Shown piece by piece: positions 6,481 through 7,617 of a stretch of 7,617 nucleotides of DNA. Source of the DNA: an uncultured Opitutia bacterium (GTDB lineage Bacteria; Verrucomicrobiota; Verrucomicrobiae; Opitutales; UBA953); NCBI GenBank assembly GCA_903859115.1, contig CAIOLH010000073.1:1-7617 (forward strand), read 5' to 3'. A model generated the notes under the pieces. It worked only from the letters and a program-made list of their open reading frames with translations. It did not search any database and was not told where the DNA came from. Position 1 is the stretch's first letter. Each line of letters starts with the position of its first letter. A program made the position numbers and the translations under genes.

Positions 6481-6509
6481 ACTACAATTAAGCCCTTACA
6501 TTGAGTCAA
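6481..6509 (-). promoter_or_regulatory. Candidate promoter of the cimA leader and operon
   Basis: On the minus strand -35 TTGACT (6509-6504, 5 of 6 consensus bases) and -10 TGTAGT (6486-6481, 4 of 6) are 17 bp apart. Transcription would start near 6474, about 6 nt before the leader ATG, placing the whole leader ORF and attenuator inside the 5' transcript. The -35 is part of a 9-bp near-palindrome TTGAGTCAA (6501-6509), so a similar box faces the divergent gene. Confidence 0.55.
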
Positions 6510-6556
6510 AGACAAAGGCAAAAGTTAGGCACTCGACAGGACAAAATCAGCAATTT

Positions 6557-6570
6557 AGGGTCAAAACGTG
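6557..6570 (+). promoter_or_regulatory. Ribosome binding site deciding the GTG start at 6568
   Basis: TAGGG (6556-6560 region) lies 7 nt before the GTG at 6568. It is the only reasonable Shine-Dalgarno-like sequence seen in front of a gene in this window, and it supports GTG as the start, with the signal peptide beginning right there. Confidence 0.5.
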
Positions 6571-7323
6571 AAACTTGCGAAACAATGGTGGCTCTGGCTC
6601 ACCCTCGGGCTCTGCACACACGTCCAAGCCCAATGGAATATTTTTGCTGAAAATCTCCCACCCGCAGGCTCTTGGGCAACCTATGAAATAGCCCGGACCG
6701 ACGTTCCATCGACCAGCAAAGCGCCCGAGATAAAACTTTCCGTTTGGGCTGCAGGTGAAGTTAACGGCAAAACGTATGTCTGGCTTAATATCGAACCGGT
6801 GGCCTGGCTGGGGTCGCGCGAGAAAGCACCACTGCGTTTTTTAATACCTAAAGACATCGATCGCGAAGGTGCTAATAAACTACTGGAGTCTTCCGCGGAA
6901 ATTCTTTTTTCGAATCCGAAAACGGGTCCGTGGTACATGTTACCCGAAGACGTAAAATCACTCGCAGGTGCGGCTGGTTACTCCACCGAGAATACCTTAG
7001 TGGATGATAAAAAAACCGAGCGCATAGATTTTCAAAACAAAACTTATGAATGCAAAAAACTGCATATGACTTGTATCACCAATATCGATCCACCCTTTGT
7101 CAAAAAGCAGGTTATTAAAATCGAGGGAACCGTCTGGCGAAACGAATCCATCCCCTTCGGTATTGTTAAAGCAGAATGGATAGAAGAAACCACCAAGGGT
7201 GACAAGGTCAGCAAGGAGTCGAAACGTATTAGTTTAGTTAGTCACGGCACCGATAATTCTTTCGTCCCACCGCTTGATCACGGCGAAAGATTTTCCCTCC
7301 TCCGTTTACTCTTCAAAAGATAA
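6568..7323 (+). CDS. Exported hypothetical protein (251 aa)
   Basis: GTG-initiated 251-aa protein with a clear signal peptide: MKLAKQWW, a hydrophobic core WLWLTLGLC and a cleavage-type site VQA (19-21) before QWN. It is therefore probably periplasmic or outer-membrane associated. The mature part lacks membrane helices and alternates hydrophobic and charged residues as in beta-sheet proteins. Features include KTYVWLNIEPV (68-78), a Cys pair at 162 and 169 (ECKKLHMTC) that could form a disulfide, and VWRNESIPFGIVKAEW (189-204). The last segment resembles the strand pattern of LolA-like or DUF-type periplasmic beta proteins, but I do not recognise the family and give no function. It is divergent from cimA and ends at a hairpin terminator, so it is a single-gene unit. 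Confidence 0.85.
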   Translation: MKLAKQWWLWLTLGLCTHVQAQWNIFAENLPPAGSWATYEIARTDVPSTSKAPEIKLSVWAAGEVNGKTYVWLNIEPVAWLGSREKAPLRFLIPKDIDREGANKLLESSAEILFSNPKTGPWYMLPEDVKSLAGAAGYSTENTLVDDKKTERIDFQNKTYECKKLHMTCITNIDPPFVKKQVIKIEGTVWRNESIPFGIVKAEWIEETTKGDKVSKESKRISLVSHGTDNSFVPPLDHGERFSLLRLLFKR

Positions 7324-7351
7324 CCCGTCTGAGGGTTCAAACGGGTTTCTT
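7322..7351. terminator. Bidirectional intrinsic terminator
   Basis: AACCCGT (7322-7328) and ACGGGTT (7341-7347) form a perfect 7-bp stem around 12 nt, followed on the plus strand by TCTT (the stem's final TT extends the run to TTTCTT). The stem begins inside the stop codon of the 251-aa gene. On the minus strand the same stem is followed by ATCTTTT, so it can also end the convergent tRNA-Phe transcript, whose CCA lies 8 nt away. Confidence 0.8.
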
Positions 7352-7355
7352 AAAG

Positions 7356-7431
7356 TGGTGGCCTGAGTCGGAATCGAACCAACGACACGGCGCTCTTCAG
7401 GCGCCTGCTCTACCAACTGAGCTATCAGGCC
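7356..7431 (-). tRNA. tRNA-Phe, anticodon GAA, CCA encoded
   Basis: A full 76-nt cloverleaf folds on the minus strand. The acceptor stem is GGCCTGA/TCAGGCC. The D stem is GCTC/GAGC. The anticodon stem is GGCGC/GCGCC with loop CTGAAGA, so the anticodon is GAA. The T arm is GTTGG-TTCGATT-CCGAC. The discriminator is A7359 and CCA (7358-7356) is encoded, unlike in the tRNA-Arg gene of this window. Confidence 0.98.
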
Positions 7432-7447
7432 ATAAACTAGAAAGTTA

Positions 7448-7476
7448 ATCTGACCAATTAACCCCGCTCCTGTCAA
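7448..7476 (-). promoter_or_regulatory. Candidate tRNA-Phe promoter
   Basis: On the minus strand a perfect TTGACA (7476-7471) is followed after 17 bp by TCAGAT (7453-7448, 3 of 6). The start would fall about 10 nt before the mature tRNA 5' end at 7431. The perfect -35 and the spacing make it plausible despite the weak -10. Confidence 0.5.
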
Positions 7477-7501
7477 TCCGACAGAAACTAGCTAAAATCT
7501 C

Positions 7502-7617
7502 TTAGAAATTGAATTTCCAGGGGGTTAAGCGACGTTCGACCTCGGCAATCACCTCGGCCTCACCCGCTTCACCTTTTTCCGAAACAAACGTCACGGAGAA
7601 ACGAACGAAGGATCCGC
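7502..7617 (-). CDS. C-terminal end of an unidentified protein (partial)
   Basis: One minus-strand frame stays open from the right edge to TAA 7504-7502, giving the last 37 complete codons; the other two minus frames are closed by stops. The sequence has a beta-strand-like stretch (FVRFSVTFVSEKG), an acidic helix (EAGEAEVIAEVERRL) and the end TPWKFNF. The alternation and composition look like real protein. The gene continues beyond the window. I do not recognise the family. A tRNA-Phe promoter follows, so the tRNA need not depend on this gene. Confidence 0.6.
   Translation of the reverse strand, partial: GSFVRFSVTFVSEKGEAGEAEVIAEVERRLTPWKFNF

Noticed and set aside
6300..6521. 73-codon minus-strand ORF upstream of cimA
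   Set aside because: It runs through the attenuator and promoter in a different frame from the Ile leader, has no recognisable protein character, and would require the hairpins to be coding.
7470..7484. CTGTC/GACAG inverted repeat as terminator of the partial gene at the right edge
   Set aside because: Only 5 bp, no U-run after it in the gene's direction, and it coincides with the TTGACA of the tRNA-Phe promoter, which explains part of the symmetry.

Overview
The window is an ordinary-looking bacterial chromosomal segment with moderate GC content. It has tightly packed, mostly minus-strand housekeeping and envelope genes plus two tRNA genes. No phage, insertion sequence or CRISPR signature is visible. 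The long-form citramalate synthase, the secreted papain-like hypothetical protein and the scarcity of clear Shine-Dalgarno sequences would suit a Verrucomicrobiota/PVC-type bacterium. That is an inference from gene style only and is held loosely.

Layout, left to right. Positions 1-1225 (-) hold the N-terminal 408 codons of an ABC exporter (membrane domain fused to ATPase), cut by the window edge just after the Walker A motif. Upstream of it on the same strand is an Alx-type TerC membrane protein (1273-2316). A tRNA-Arg(CCU) gene (2402-2473, +) sits head to head with terC and points into the 3' end of the next operon. Positions 2480-6290 (-) hold a probable operon read as cimA (citramalate synthase), a secreted or lipoprotein alpha/beta hydrolase starting 3 bp after the cimA stop, and a secreted protein with an NlpC/P60-like Cys-His arrangement. 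Divergent from cimA is a 251-aa exported protein of unknown function (6568-7323, +). It ends in a hairpin terminator shared with a convergent tRNA-Phe(GAA) gene (7356-7431, -). The last 116 bases carry the C-terminal end of an unidentified minus-strand gene.

The most interesting element is in the 277-bp gap upstream of cimA. A 27-codon ORF (6468 to 6385, -) follows a sigma70-like promoter and encodes a peptide ending AIIPAIIIIGL, with seven Ile codons in all and six of them within eight codons. Just after its stop codon lie three segments. The first and second can form a long hairpin. The second and third can form a competing GC-rich hairpin followed by a U-rich tract. This geometry is that of a ribosome-mediated transcription attenuator sensing charged tRNA-Ile. 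CimA makes citramalate from pyruvate and acetyl-CoA, the entry step of the threonine-independent route to isoleucine, so an isoleucine-sensing leader matches the gene it precedes. It also supports citramalate synthase over 2-isopropylmalate synthase as the activity.
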